From the NCBI GenBank assembly GCA_946623775.1, contig CAMORJ010000004.1, positions 1 through 42,843 of the forward strand: 42,843 bases of DNA. Reading direction: 5' to 3'. Positions 16,035 through 25,400 of the stretch are shown piece after piece. The notes below the pieces were generated by a model. The model was not told where the DNA came from. It did no database searches and was given only the letters and a program-made list of their open reading frames with translations. How positions within the stretch are numbered: position 1 is the first letter of the stretch; each line of letters starts with the position of its first letter. The position numbers and the translations under genes were made by a program. The stretch is from an uncultured Bacillota bacterium. Lineage in GTDB: Bacteria; Bacillota_I; Bacilli_A; RFN20; CAG-826.

Positions 16035-17393
16035 ATGGAAAACAAAAGATTGGGCGCAAAGCTTTGGATTGCCATTATTTTGATCGGCATCGCAGGCCAA
16101 TTGGCGTGGGCCATTGAGAATCAATATATCAATCTATGGGTTTATTCTCAGACGGGGGATGCGAAATACATCACTTGGATGACCACCGCTTCTTCCATCG
16201 TTGCCACGGTCACCACGTTCTTCATGGGCGCGCTGTCCGACAAGCTTGGAAAACGCAAACTATTCATATCGCTCGGCTATACCGTTTGGGGCGTCATGGT
16301 TGCCTTATTCGGCGTCATGTCCTTCACGAATTTGCTCCCGCTTTCAGGAGGAGATGCCGTCATGGCATTGCTGATGGTCGGATTGATGAACACCATCATC
16401 GACTGTTTGATGACGTTCTTCGGATCGACTTCCAACGATGCTGCGTTCAACGCGTTCGTTACTGACCAGACCAACGAAAAGAATCGACCCCTTGTCGAAA
16501 GCATCATTTCCGTCATGCCTTTGATCGCCATGGCGCTGATGTTTGTTATCGGCGGAGCATTAGGGCTTCCTGGCGCGCTAGCCGAAGGCGAAGCGCAATC
16601 GGAATTCGCTGCTAGAATTGCGCAGCCTTGGTTCATTTTCTTCTTAATCGTCGGTGTCTTCACCACCGCAGTAGGCGTTATATGCTTCTTCCTCTTGCCA
16701 AAAGACACCATTCAGCCAAGCAGAGGCGAAAAGTATATCAAGAAGCTCGTCATTGGCTTCCTCCCAAAAACCATCAAGGAGAACAAAGGATTCTACATCA
16801 CCTTGCTTTGCTTCTTGTTCTTCAACATCGGCGTCGATTCCTTCATGCCCTACTATTTGGTTTATTTCCAAAGCACCTTGGGCATCGTCGAAGGAGATTT
16901 CTTCCTCGCCATGGCATTCATATTGGGCCTATCCTCCGCAATTGTCGTCGTGATCGGGTTCTTCTTGGAACGCATCGGCAAAATGAAGATGCTTTTCCCT
17001 GCCATCATTTTGATGTCCGCCGGCGCAATGTCATTCTTCTTCAGCGGTGACAACATGGTTCCCGCCATCATTTCGGGAATTCTTCTAATGACGGGATATT
17101 TAGTAGGGACCGCCGCCCTTGGCGCAGAGCTTCGTGACCAAACTCCGAAAAACGATGTCGGAGCCACCCAAGGCGTGCGTATGGTGTTCTGCGTCTTGCT
17201 GCCAATGGTTATCGGAAGCAATCTATCCAACGCCGTTTTCCAGTCGCAGTATATAAACGAATTCGGCCAAACCGCCGCCGCTCCGGATAAATGGATGTTC
17301 ATCGTCACCGCTTCCGCCGCGCTATTGGCGCTTGTTCCCGCGGTTGTACTTGCTTTATATAAGAAAAAGCATCCTGCGAATCAGGATGCATAA
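16035..17393 (+). CDS. MFS transporter
   Basis: A 452-aa protein with 12 predicted membrane helices. The MFS loop-2/3 signature appears as GALSDKLGKRK (around residues 64-74). The sequence near the N-terminus (AWAIENQYINLWVY) and the Asp/Asn-rich loop after helix 4 recall the GPH/SLC45-type sugar transporters, but the substrate cannot be read. The ATG at 16035 follows GGTGGAGG at normal distance; the in-frame GTG at 16020 overlaps that ribosome site and is rejected. It converges with the lipoprotein gene with a 13-base overlap of coding ends, and its last codons encode that gene's terminator. Confidence 0.88.
   Translation: MENKRLGAKLWIAIILIGIAGQLAWAIENQYINLWVYSQTGDAKYITWMTTASSIVATVTTFFMGALSDKLGKRKLFISLGYTVWGVMVALFGVMSFTNLLPLSGGDAVMALLMVGLMNTIIDCLMTFFGSTSNDAAFNAFVTDQTNEKNRPLVESIISVMPLIAMALMFVIGGALGLPGALAEGEAQSEFAARIAQPWFIFFLIVGVFTTAVGVICFFLLPKDTIQPSRGEKYIKKLVIGFLPKTIKENKGFYITLLCFLFFNIGVDSFMPYYLVYFQSTLGIVEGDFFLAMAFILGLSSAIVVVIGFFLERIGKMKMLFPAIILMSAGAMSFFFSGDNMVPAIISGILLMTGYLVGTAALGAELRDQTPKNDVGATQGVRMVFCVLLPMVIGSNLSNAVFQSQYINEFGQTAAAPDKWMFIVTASAALLALVPAVVLALYKKKHPANQDA
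17362..17389 (-). terminator. Terminator of the lipoprotein gene, inside MFS coding sequence
   Basis: A perfect 8-bp stem GCATCCTG/CAGGATGC with loop ATTCG is followed by TTTTTCTT on the minus strand. It lies within the last codons of the convergent MFS gene, and the lipoprotein stop codon falls in the hairpin. Confidence 0.8.
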
Positions 17394-19045
17394 GCGGTAA
17401 TGCTTTCGAACCCCGCGTTCCAGTTTGCCGCGAAGTCGATTTCACCAGCGGTCTTTTTCTGATTGAATTCCGCCTGCGTCATGTCCAAATAAAGGGAAGT
17501 CATATTCGCATTGCCTTCGCAAATGTTCGAACCGACTTTCAGCAAAGAGGCTGGGAGTCTTAGTTCTTGCAGGCTCAAGCACCTGCGGAATGCATGGAAT
17601 TCGATATCGACGAGCTGAGTGCAATTGGTGAGGTCCAAGGAAGTCACGCGGAAAGCCATCATGGCGTTTGCGTATACCGCTTTGAGAGTGGTCGGCAGCT
17701 CAACCGAGGTGATTCGTTCGTATTCCGACTCGCCATCGAGATCAAAGTCCACGAGGGAAACGATCGGATAACGGGAGTCAAAAACACCCGACCCAACGAA
17801 ATCGGCGGCCGAGAGGGCGATGCTGCCGTCAACATCGAAATCTTCGAGGCCGTAACCTTTGTATTTGGAATCGTAACGATAGGAGAAACTGTAGTTCCTT
17901 CCGCCTTTGGTTCCGCTGACACTCTTTGTTTTGCTCACGGTTCCGGCATAAAGGGTGACATCTTCGGTGATGGAACTTAAATCGTATGGCTCGCCACTGC
18001 ATCCCGAATTATCAAACCAATCGCCGGTTGCAACCGTGTCGGCGGGCAACCCAGGGACCGTCACCGGCTCAATGGCTTGACCAAAAGCGACGGAATGCTC
18101 GGCCAAAACTGTATCTTGATATTTGAATGTAACCGTCAATGGCTGAGATTTGAATGTGGGAGTCAACGTGCAATCGTATCGGATGTGTTTCGGATCAACC
18201 GCCTTGCCGTTTAACGGACCAGCGGTATAGGTGCCTTCGAAACGATCAAAAACCATGGTCTCACCCGCCCCTGTAACGTAATTCGCGGGAATATAGGTGA
18301 CCTCGGCGTCGTATTCGACGGTTTCATCGGCGTGCCCATCAGTGAAGGAGACAGTAAACGAGTTGTTGGTTCCATCATCCCAATGCGCTTCGAATTTGAC
18401 ATCGCTGACTATCGAATAGTCGCCAGTCTCGGCAAAAGACAATTCTTCCGTAGCACCATCGACGGTGACGTCATATCCAAGAAGGGCATATGTCTTGTAA
18501 TAAGGAGGGTTCACATAGGCGACGTGCTCATAGTCAAAAGGGGTTGCCGGATCGTTCGTCGCATCAATAATAGTGGACCCGTGTATCAGCTTTCCTTCAA
18601 AAAGGGAGACTCCTTGACTTAGGACTTTGACGTTGTAATAGTTGTCGAGCCAATTGAATTTTGCAAACACGCTGCAGGACTCGGTGATTTCGTTCAAATC
18701 GACAAGAGTGTTGTCCGATTTATATCCGATCCATCCATCATATTCGGCATGCTTCCCGACGCGTTCATCTTGTCGCGTGGTCTTATAATCAATGGGATTG
18801 CCGGATCCGTCTTTTTCAACGTTAAGGAGCTTTGCGGCTTTTAAATCGGATTCCTTGCGGACGTATGCATGCCCCAAGTAGGTCGCAGAGCCCTCGACTG
18901 GGTGTTCGTAATCAATCCCTTCGTAGTCGCTGAAAAACTTGACCTCGTAATAATCGTCGCCGAGGCCCCCCGCTGACATGTCGCATCCCGTCAAAGCCAA
19001 AACGGCAAGGATAGGCACAAAAAATAAGCGTTTGGTTTTTCCCAT
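17381..19045 (-). CDS. Lipoprotein with InlB-like repeats and BspA-type leucine-rich repeats
   Basis: A 554-aa surface lipoprotein. The signal peptide ends in lipobox LTGC (Cys 21). Residues about 35-370 contain several InlB B/Flg_new-type beta-grasp units, ending with the classic GEPYDLSSITEDVTLYAG. Two DxDxDG loops follow (D402-D404-D406 and D433-D435-D437), and then a short LRR_5 (BspA-like) section from about 440 with ITSVELPTTLKAVY and LQELRLPASLL. Proteins of this build usually mediate adhesion to host or neighbouring cells; this is inference from architecture. CATAAT lies six bases before the ATG, predicting a leaderless mRNA. Confidence 0.9.
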   Translation of the reverse strand: MGKTKRLFFVPILAVLALTGCDMSAGGLGDDYYEVKFFSDYEGIDYEHPVEGSATYLGHAYVRKESDLKAAKLLNVEKDGSGNPIDYKTTRQDERVGKHAEYDGWIGYKSDNTLVDLNEITESCSVFAKFNWLDNYYNVKVLSQGVSLFEGKLIHGSTIIDATNDPATPFDYEHVAYVNPPYYKTYALLGYDVTVDGATEELSFAETGDYSIVSDVKFEAHWDDGTNNSFTVSFTDGHADETVEYDAEVTYIPANYVTGAGETMVFDRFEGTYTAGPLNGKAVDPKHIRYDCTLTPTFKSQPLTVTFKYQDTVLAEHSVAFGQAIEPVTVPGLPADTVATGDWFDNSGCSGEPYDLSSITEDVTLYAGTVSKTKSVSGTKGGRNYSFSYRYDSKYKGYGLEDFDVDGSIALSAADFVGSGVFDSRYPIVSLVDFDLDGESEYERITSVELPTTLKAVYANAMMAFRVTSLDLTNCTQLVDIEFHAFRRCLSLQELRLPASLLKVGSNICEGNANMTSLYLDMTQAEFNQKKTAGEIDFAANWNAGFESITAYAS

Positions 19046-19051
19046 GCGTAT

Positions 19052-19057
19052 ATTATG
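19052..19057 (-). promoter_or_regulatory. -10 box of the lipoprotein gene
   Basis: CATAAT followed by ATACGC and the ATG, the same six-base spacing as other genes here. The -35 region (TTTCGC at 17 bp) is weak. Confidence 0.5.
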
Positions 19058-19167
19058 CGTGAAAAAGCGGCATTGCGAAAGTGCAAAACATTGGCGCTTA
19101 ACGCGTCCGAAAACGGTCCTGCAACAAAAACTCTTCCGTTTTTTTGAGATTTCGGCTATTCTCTTTG

Positions 19168-19196
19168 TTGCTCATTGCCATAGGCAAGGGTATATT
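19168..19196 (+). promoter_or_regulatory. Promoter of the small membrane protein gene
   Basis: -35 TTGCTC and -10 TATATT are separated by 17 bp and lie 20 bases before the ATG, so unlike many neighbours this gene has a short leader. Confidence 0.6.
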
Positions 19197-19216
19197 AGTC
19201 GCTGGTAGGTTTTATT

Positions 19217-19684
19217 ATGAACAAGAAAATGAATCTGATTTTGGGGATTGGCAGCGCCATCATGGCACTCGTCGCGATCTTCGTTATGTTCTCCACCGGT
19301 TTCGGTGCTGACAGGGAATTGCAGTCTCCTCGTGGCAATGTCTTTACCATCATGTTTGGCAGCTCGACCATGAATTACAACGCGGTTCCAGTATTGATCG
19401 TGGGCTTTGTCCTTCTCTGCATTGCCGTTCTCGCCGCGTTGGTCGCTGGATTCCTTCCTGGAAAATCCGGTTCTCTTGGCTTCGTCGTCGTTGCAGTCCT
19501 CTTAATTGCCGCCGCTACGATGTTTGCTTTTGCCCCCGCCGCTTACAAAGCAGCGAACGCTTCAATAATCTCTTCGAACGCCGAAGAAATCACCCTTGGT
19601 CCGGGATGCATCCTCACGATGGTCTTCGGATATCTTGGCGGCGCGCTTTCCCTCTATGGCGCCTACACCAACTTCAAAGCCTAA
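19217..19684 (+). CDS. Small four-helix membrane protein
   Basis: A 155-aa protein of unknown function. Four hydrophobic segments lie at about residues 5-27, 50-72, 80-105 and 128-150. There are no catalytic motifs, and a short polar loop between the first two helices (RELQSPRGN) is probably extracytoplasmic. The ribosome site is weak (TAGGT). It is monocistronic, with its own promoter and a terminator after the stop. It could not be assigned to a family. Confidence 0.8.
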   Translation: MNKKMNLILGIGSAIMALVAIFVMFSTGFGADRELQSPRGNVFTIMFGSSTMNYNAVPVLIVGFVLLCIAVLAALVAGFLPGKSGSLGFVVVAVLLIAAATMFAFAPAAYKAANASIISSNAEEITLGPGCILTMVFGYLGGALSLYGAYTNFKA

Positions 19685-19699
19685 GCAAAATCAATATTG

Positions 19700-19733
19700 A
19701 AAACAGCGAACCAGATGGCTCGCTGTTTTTTTG
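19700..19733 (+). terminator. Terminator between the membrane protein and carD-like genes
   Basis: AACAGCGA pairs with TCGCTGTT, with an inner CC/GG pair, followed by a run of seven T on the plus strand. The reverse strand has TTTT, so it may act weakly for the convergent gene too. Confidence 0.8.
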
Positions 19734-19740
19734 TTTTGGT

Positions 19741-20223
19741 TTATAAGCGATCCTCTAGATATCCTGGAACTTGGTCATAAGGCATCGATAACGCCAACGC
19801 GAGTTCTCCGTAAACGATGGGTTCGGCCCTCGAGACGAACAATCCATCCATGGAATTCAAATGACCATCACGGACCTTACGTTGCTTGGCACCAGCAATG
19901 AGAGGCGCCATCTTGCTGATATCGCCGCTTGCCAAAGCGCTTTCGTATGCAAGCTTGCGAGCTTTCGAATCGACAATATAAAGATCGGTTTTGAAAGAAG
20001 GAAGATTCTTCACAACTTCTTCTGCAGCCTTTCTAGTCAAAGGCATGCGAAGGGAAGAGGGATTGCTTACAGGTACCCTCACGATGTTCGTTTTGCTATC
20101 GCCATAAAGAGGAGACAAAACGTAATATAAATCGCCATTATCATCCCCGGAAAGTGGGGCGATATCTTTTACATAGCAGACTCCGCAACGTAAATGAAAT
20201 ACATAGGAATCTTTAGGAAACAT
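19741..20223 (-). CDS. CarD-like transcription regulator
   Basis: A 160-aa protein whose N-terminal 60 residues fit the CarD/CdnL/TRCF RNA-polymerase-interacting domain: hydrophobic start, RCGVCYVKDIAPL in place of the usual G-x-G-x-V pattern, then DLYYVLSPLYGDSKTNIVRVPV. The remainder is helical, as in CdnL proteins. Such proteins bind the beta subunit and stabilise open complexes at promoters. A TATAAT lies at 20274-20279 and the leader of about 44 nt ends in GGAAGGGGG ahead of the ATG, a strong ribosome site. Given the minimal, often leaderless promoters of this genome, a regulator of open-complex stability is of interest, but that link is inference. Confidence 0.75.
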   Translation of the reverse strand: MFPKDSYVFHLRCGVCYVKDIAPLSGDDNGDLYYVLSPLYGDSKTNIVRVPVSNPSSLRMPLTRKAAEEVVKNLPSFKTDLYIVDSKARKLAYESALASGDISKMAPLIAGAKQRKVRDGHLNSMDGLFVSRAEPIVYGELALALSMPYDQVPGYLEDRL

Positions 20224-20484
20224 AAAACGATTTACCCCCTTCCTAGGAAAACAACATACGGTTTCCTTTCTTTATTATATCAAAAAAACTGGGTTGTGGT
20301 TTCAAAAAATAACAAAAACTTTTATTGATCCTTTTTCCTATTTATGGACATTATGCTTCAAAAAGCATCGATAAACAAAGAAGAATTCATGAATCATTGT
20401 ACGGTTTTTAGATAAATATTTTTGTCACTGAAAAATAATGAAAATTTCTGAAAAAGTTTCCAAACCATTTCTATTAAGTGCAAT
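20224..20484. other. AT-rich intergenic region upstream of the carD-like gene
   Basis: It holds the carD -10 (TATAAT 20274-20279, minus strand). A perfect dyad ATGCTT-CAAA-AAGCAT (20353-20368) has no T run, so it may be an operator rather than a terminator. No supported gene was seen. Confidence 0.5.
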
Positions 20485-20508
20485 GAAAAAAGGACGCAAG
20501 CGTCCTTT
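20485..20508 (-). terminator. Intrinsic terminator after hypB
   Basis: AAAGGACG pairs with CGTCCTTT around a CTTG tetraloop (minus strand) and runs into TTTTTTCATT. Confidence 0.9.
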
Positions 20509-20531
20509 GTGATTATTGAAAGCGTTTATCT

Positions 20532-21197
20532 TCAAAAAGCTTGAACTGTTTTCAAAATGAATTCGGCCAGGTCATCCATCCCCTCACCGGTTTTTGCAGA
20601 AATCGGGAAGAAAATTGCATGTGGATTAAGTTTGTTTATTCTCTGTTTAGCTAAATCAACATCAAAATCGAAGACGACTTTGGTGTCCATCTTGGTGAAA
20701 ACAAACGCATCGCCCTTCCTAAACATCAATGGATATTTAAGAGGCTTATCGTCACCCTCTGGAACCGAAAGGATCACCAAGTTCATCGCCGCACCTGTAT
20801 CGAATTCTGCAGGGCAAACAAGATTTCCTATATTCTCAAGGATCAATAGATCCAAATTATCCTGGCCAATCGCGTGAACGGCTTCCGATGTCATTTTTGC
20901 GTCTAAATGGCATTCTCCAGAAGTATTGATTTGAATTGTACGAACGCCGGTCAAATCCTGAACGGTGTGCGCATCCACATCCGCATCCATATCGGCTTCG
21001 ATAACTCCAATGCGAAGTTTATCCTTGAGCATATTGATGAGCTTGACGAGCATGGTCGTTTTTCCTGCTCCAGGCGAAGACATAAGATTGATCAAATAGA
21101 CTTTGTTCGATTTGAGTTCGTTCCTAAGCGCTTCTGCCCTTGAATCATTGTTGGCCAATACGCTCTGTTTGACTTTGATTACACGCATGTCACCCAT
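20532..21197 (-). CDS. hypB: HypB-type nickel-insertion GTPase
   Basis: A 221-aa SIMIBI GTPase that in known systems delivers nickel to NiFe hydrogenase. Walker A SSPGAGKTTM (40-49), the switch region EADMDADVDAHTV, the metal-site motif GECHLDA (C96, H97), ENIGNLVCPAEFD with C128, and the guanine motif TKMD (167-170) are all present, so it looks functional. The N-terminal CxxCGC nickel site and His-rich stretch of some HypB proteins are absent. No hypA, hypC-F or hydrogenase gene is in the window. GGGAGGT lies seven bases before the ATG, and the gene has its own promoter and terminator. Confidence 0.93.
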   Translation of the reverse strand: MGDMRVIKVKQSVLANNDSRAEALRNELKSNKVYLINLMSSPGAGKTTMLVKLINMLKDKLRIGVIEADMDADVDAHTVQDLTGVRTIQINTSGECHLDAKMTSEAVHAIGQDNLDLLILENIGNLVCPAEFDTGAAMNLVILSVPEGDDKPLKYPLMFRKGDAFVFTKMDTKVVFDFDVDLAKQRINKLNPHAIFFPISAKTGEGMDDLAEFILKTVQAF

Positions 21198-21220
21198 GTT
21201 TGGACCTCCCGCGTTTATAT

Positions 21221-21249
21221 ATATTAGAGGTTCTGAAAACTAAGTCCAA
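21221..21249 (-). promoter_or_regulatory. hypB promoter
   Basis: -35 TTGGAC and -10 TAATAT are separated by 17 bp, with a leader carrying GGGAGGT before the ATG. Confidence 0.6.
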
Positions 21250-21486
21250 CAATCTCTTCAGCCTGCCCTTTCAAAATTGAGCGACCTAGTTTTTAGTACT
21301 AAATCATTTTTAATGTTTTTCATAAATATTTAAGTCTAATAACTTTAGAATATCATTCAAATTCAAATGCATGGGGTCAATATTTTGCTCTCTACGAATC
21401 GTAGAACTGCATTTCTTTAATATTGAAACATCGGTTTAGAGTGACTCTACACACGCCCGCATATTAAATAGACGCGGTAAAAAACC
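21250..21486. other. AT-rich divergent control region with two palindromes
   Basis: Between hypB and the surface operon. Two near-perfect dyads are visible: TCTACGAATCGTAGA (21391-21405) and TAGAGTGACTCTA (21437-21449). A CATATT (21470-21475) may be the -10 of the operon, which would put the second dyad on its -35. No gene was seen. Confidence 0.5.
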
Positions 21487-22470
21487 ATGGCAGAAAAAGT
21501 AAAGCCTGTTGAAGGCATCAGAAAAAAGAAAGCACTGCGCTATGTCCTGTCGATCGCCGGGACAATAGCAGTCGGAATCGGCGCGGGGTTGCTTGCAGGG
21601 AACTTCCTCAAGCCACCGATAGAAAACGCCACGGCCAATGCTTCGGATTACGCGCTGAGCGAATCCTACTATCAGGAAGCCGACACTGTGTTGAAGAAGG
21701 CAATTCAAAGCGGAACGCCCCTAAACGAGGCAATGACTCCCGACCAATTGCTCAATATAGCATTCCGGAATTTCGGGAAGTTGGATATGACCATGTCAAT
21801 CGGAATCGGCGTCTCGAGTTCCATCGGCGGAATCAAGCAAGAGATTCAATCAGCCGCATATCACGTCGGAGATGTCTATTTCGAGGAATCGAATTCCCTG
21901 GGCGTCGTGAACATCCATGACAGGATGTATCAAGAAGGCGACACAACAACGACTTACTGGGGAGAGAAAGCGGATTACGCGAACCATCCTAAAGAAGTGA
22001 TGAGCAACGCGGATTACGCGAAGAAGATGGGAAGGAAAGTCTCTGAGGGTCTCGTCTATATCGTTTCTCCGAAGACAATCTCCTACGAAACCGACCTCTC
22101 AGGCGACGGAGTGAGCAAAATAGCCAAAACCGAACAGGGTTACCAAGTCGATATAGAAATGGCCACAACCCTATCGCCGTCTGGAAAGACCTTGATGCCG
22201 GGCATCACGAACTACCAAAAGCAAATGAAGAGCATTTCTGGATTGAAGACATACCCGCCATTCCAGTATTGCCACCTCAAGCTCAACGTTGATAAAGAAG
22301 GGAACCTCATCTCCTTCCTGACACACGAAAAATACGATGCGAATATGCCGATTGGCCCAACCGCAATCGAGGCGACCTGCGAAGGAACCCTCTTCACGCA
22401 ATACTTCAGCGGCGGCAAGTACGAAATTCCATCGCTAACAACCCAAATCGATTACGACTCCTACAAATAA
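21487..22470 (+). CDS. Single-pass anchored extracytoplasmic protein, first gene of the surface operon
   Basis: A 327-aa protein with a basic N-terminus (KKKALR), one membrane helix at about residues 18-42 and a large extracytoplasmic part. The C-terminal 180 residues look like a curved beta-sheet domain of the LolA/LppX general kind (GYQVDIEMATTLSPSG, then HLKLNVDKEGNLISF), but this is only a pattern impression. It is separated by 15 bases from the 1231-aa protein downstream, so it is co-transcribed and likely acts with it. No strong ribosome site is visible; the start follows from the helix and from the GGTAAAAAACC before the ATG. Confidence 0.8.
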   Translation: MAEKVKPVEGIRKKKALRYVLSIAGTIAVGIGAGLLAGNFLKPPIENATANASDYALSESYYQEADTVLKKAIQSGTPLNEAMTPDQLLNIAFRNFGKLDMTMSIGIGVSSSIGGIKQEIQSAAYHVGDVYFEESNSLGVVNIHDRMYQEGDTTTTYWGEKADYANHPKEVMSNADYAKKMGRKVSEGLVYIVSPKTISYETDLSGDGVSKIAKTEQGYQVDIEMATTLSPSGKTLMPGITNYQKQMKSISGLKTYPPFQYCHLKLNVDKEGNLISFLTHEKYDANMPIGPTAIEATCEGTLFTQYFSGGKYEIPSLTTQIDYDSYK

Positions 22471-22485
22471 AACGAGGTAACAACC

Positions 22486-25400
22486 ATGATTAAGAAAAAA
22501 CTACTAGTTAATGGACTGATCTTCACATTGGTTTTCGGCGTCGCGGCCGGAGGAACCTATTTCTTGGTCCCGCAGCGCATCATCGAAGGGGAAGGCGGAA
22601 ACGAAATCGGCGATGTCGAGCCCGACGATCCAGCTATCGAAACGGGCATAGAGAGGCTAATGAACTCGACCGTCGCTTCTTTGACAAGCGGAATCGAGGT
22701 GGATTTCAGCAAACTCCGCGTCGATATCGCAGGCAAAGACAACAACCCGCTCTATACGAACCACCTTATCGCGGATGACGCAAACCTAATGTTCTCCATG
22801 GGCGAGCTTTCCGTTCACGGCATCAATCTATCTTTGGAAGCCCCTGTCGCTTACCAGGTCGGGGCCGTGACCAAAAACCGTGGGCTCGACCTCAAATTGA
22901 TCCAAGATAATGTCTACTTTGATATTTATAACGCGGATAACGTGGACAAATGGGATTTTAAATACCACGTCTCCACCGCTACCATCGACGTCCCTGACGC
23001 AGGAGTCGATGAGCATACAGGCGGCACGTTCATCTATGAAATGGGCGAACTCTCCTGGGTCCTCGAAGACATCTTGGACGTTTTGACCGAAGGCGGAGTC
23101 CAAATCAGCCTGCCGTCTCTTTCTTCCTTGATCAAAGGCGATGACGCCGCCGAGCAGGAAGAAAGCCAAGAGGAGCAAGAGGAACAAGAAGAAAAATCCG
23201 GAATCGATCTCGATGCGATCATGGCGTCCATGGATTCCATGCAGGAATACCACCTCGACAACAACGCTTGCCACTACTTCGTTTGGAATCTCGAGATCAG
23301 CGATGAATTGACTTTGCCGCTTGGATTGAAGGCCAACGGGAATTACAACCTTTCCGGAATTGATTTCCCTGCCAAAAACGTCTCGGAGGATTCAACTTCC
23401 TACGCCGCTTTGACGCAAGGCGAATTCCAGTTCCCCAATTCCACCATCTCCATCTCGGTGTCCGCTGATGTTAAGACTTCCAATTCCGAGCTTGTCTGGT
23501 CCATCCCCGACGATGCCGCTTCCTACCGCGATCTCTCCGATTCTCTTGGCCTATTCAAAGGCATCGCCGCTTTGGCAGCCACTCCGAAATTCGGAATCGA
23601 CGGCAACATCTCCATCAACCATCACGTCGAAGGCGAGGATGCGACTGAGACGACCCTTGCCCAAGACGAAATCGATGAGACGGCGAATATCGCATTGAAT
23701 GCCGACGTCGACTTCTCTTCCTATAAGCTCAACGCTCTCTCCGTCGGCTTGGATATCTCCACAGCCGAGGATGAGAACACCGTATACTCCACCGGATTAA
23801 GCGCAAAGATGTTCGGCGACGAGGAAGGCAACGAAGCCTACGTCAACGTCGGAAACGTTTTGAAAGCGCACGCAACCAAATCCACCGTCGACGCCTTGAT
23901 GGGCAAAATCAAAGGCAGCAACGAGAACGACCAGGAAGGCCAAGCCCAAGAGCAAGTCGCCGAAGAGTCCACCTCCGCGCTTCTCGACACCATCAAGAAA
24001 ATCGAATCCATCAACAACATCCTTGATTCCGATATGGTCAAGGGCATCAAGGAAGGCCATTACGAATGGGCCCTCGACTTGCTTGACGTCTTCCGCAACG
24101 ACGACAATCTCATCGAAGTCGTCCTATCCTTCGCGCCGCTTGGCATCGTCGGCAAAGCATCTGTGACCCTCGATGGCCGCGAGAACAAATCGCTTTTGTC
24201 CATCTCCATCGAAGATCTGACCTTTGCTTCTTTGACCGTCAACGCGGATATTGTCCTCACAGACTTCGCCGACGTCACGGTGACCGAAGAAGAGCAATCC
24301 GAATACATCACCATGACCCATTTGGTTGGCACCGTCGACCAAATCGAAGCCTTCACCAACTCCAAGCAAGGCAAACTCGCCATCAACGCTTCCGTCTTGA
24401 AGGAAGGCACCTCCGATGTCGGCGGGCATCTCAAAGGCGTCGAGCTCTCTGGCTCCGCTGCCTTCGATTTGAATGTCAAACAAGCGACCGCGAGCATCAA
24501 GCTCGAAGAATACAACACCTCGTGGCGTCAAGACCACACCGTCAACCTGGATTTGACGTCCACCAACGACGGCGACCTCGACAAAGCCCTGTTCTCTTAT
24601 TCTTCATATAACGAGATCATCGAATCCGACGAGAACAACGACAACCTCTACAACCGCACCAACCCCACCGGCATTGCCAAGGAAGGCTATCAGAATACCG
24701 ATGGCGTCAAAGGCTATCTCTCCTTAACTTCCATCGGCGAGCTCATTGAAAGCCTCACATCTTTCTTCGGCGAGGCCGATCACCGCTTCTCCCGCGTGAT
24801 GAAGTCTCTCCAGAGCGAAACCGAAGTCAGCCTCATGTCCAAATTGACCTCCGGCAATTATTTCGCCATCATCGAGCTTCTCGAAGACGGCATCCTCAAA
24901 GAGGTCAACAAAGCCGGCGACGTCACGACCTTCGTCGTCAAAGGCTCGACATTCGGAATGAATAGCGACATCAGCATCGCGATCGAATTCAATCCCAACG
25001 CCACCGACGAAGAAGGAAACGTGACGGAAGGTGGCATCAAAAACCTCACCATCTCCCTGGCCCTCGGCAAAGAAGAAGGCAAGATGACCAACGTCGAAAT
25101 CACCCTTGGCAGCATCGAAAGCGAATTGGATGAAAACGATAAGCTCTCTTCCTTCGAGCTTGCCGACTTCGAGGCCGAAACCTTGGAATCCGCAGGATTC
25201 GTCGACTACACCTCCATCTTCGATCTCGTCGACTATGCCGTCGGCACCACGATGATCGGCGCCCCCGTCAACGGCGGCGTCTCCACCTTCGCCATTGAGG
25301 CTACGGTCTCGCTTGTCCTCGGCGAATATGTCTTCGACGCTTTGAAAGTCAAAGCCGGCGTTTATGTCCATGGCGCGAAAGTCAAAGCCTACCTCGAACT

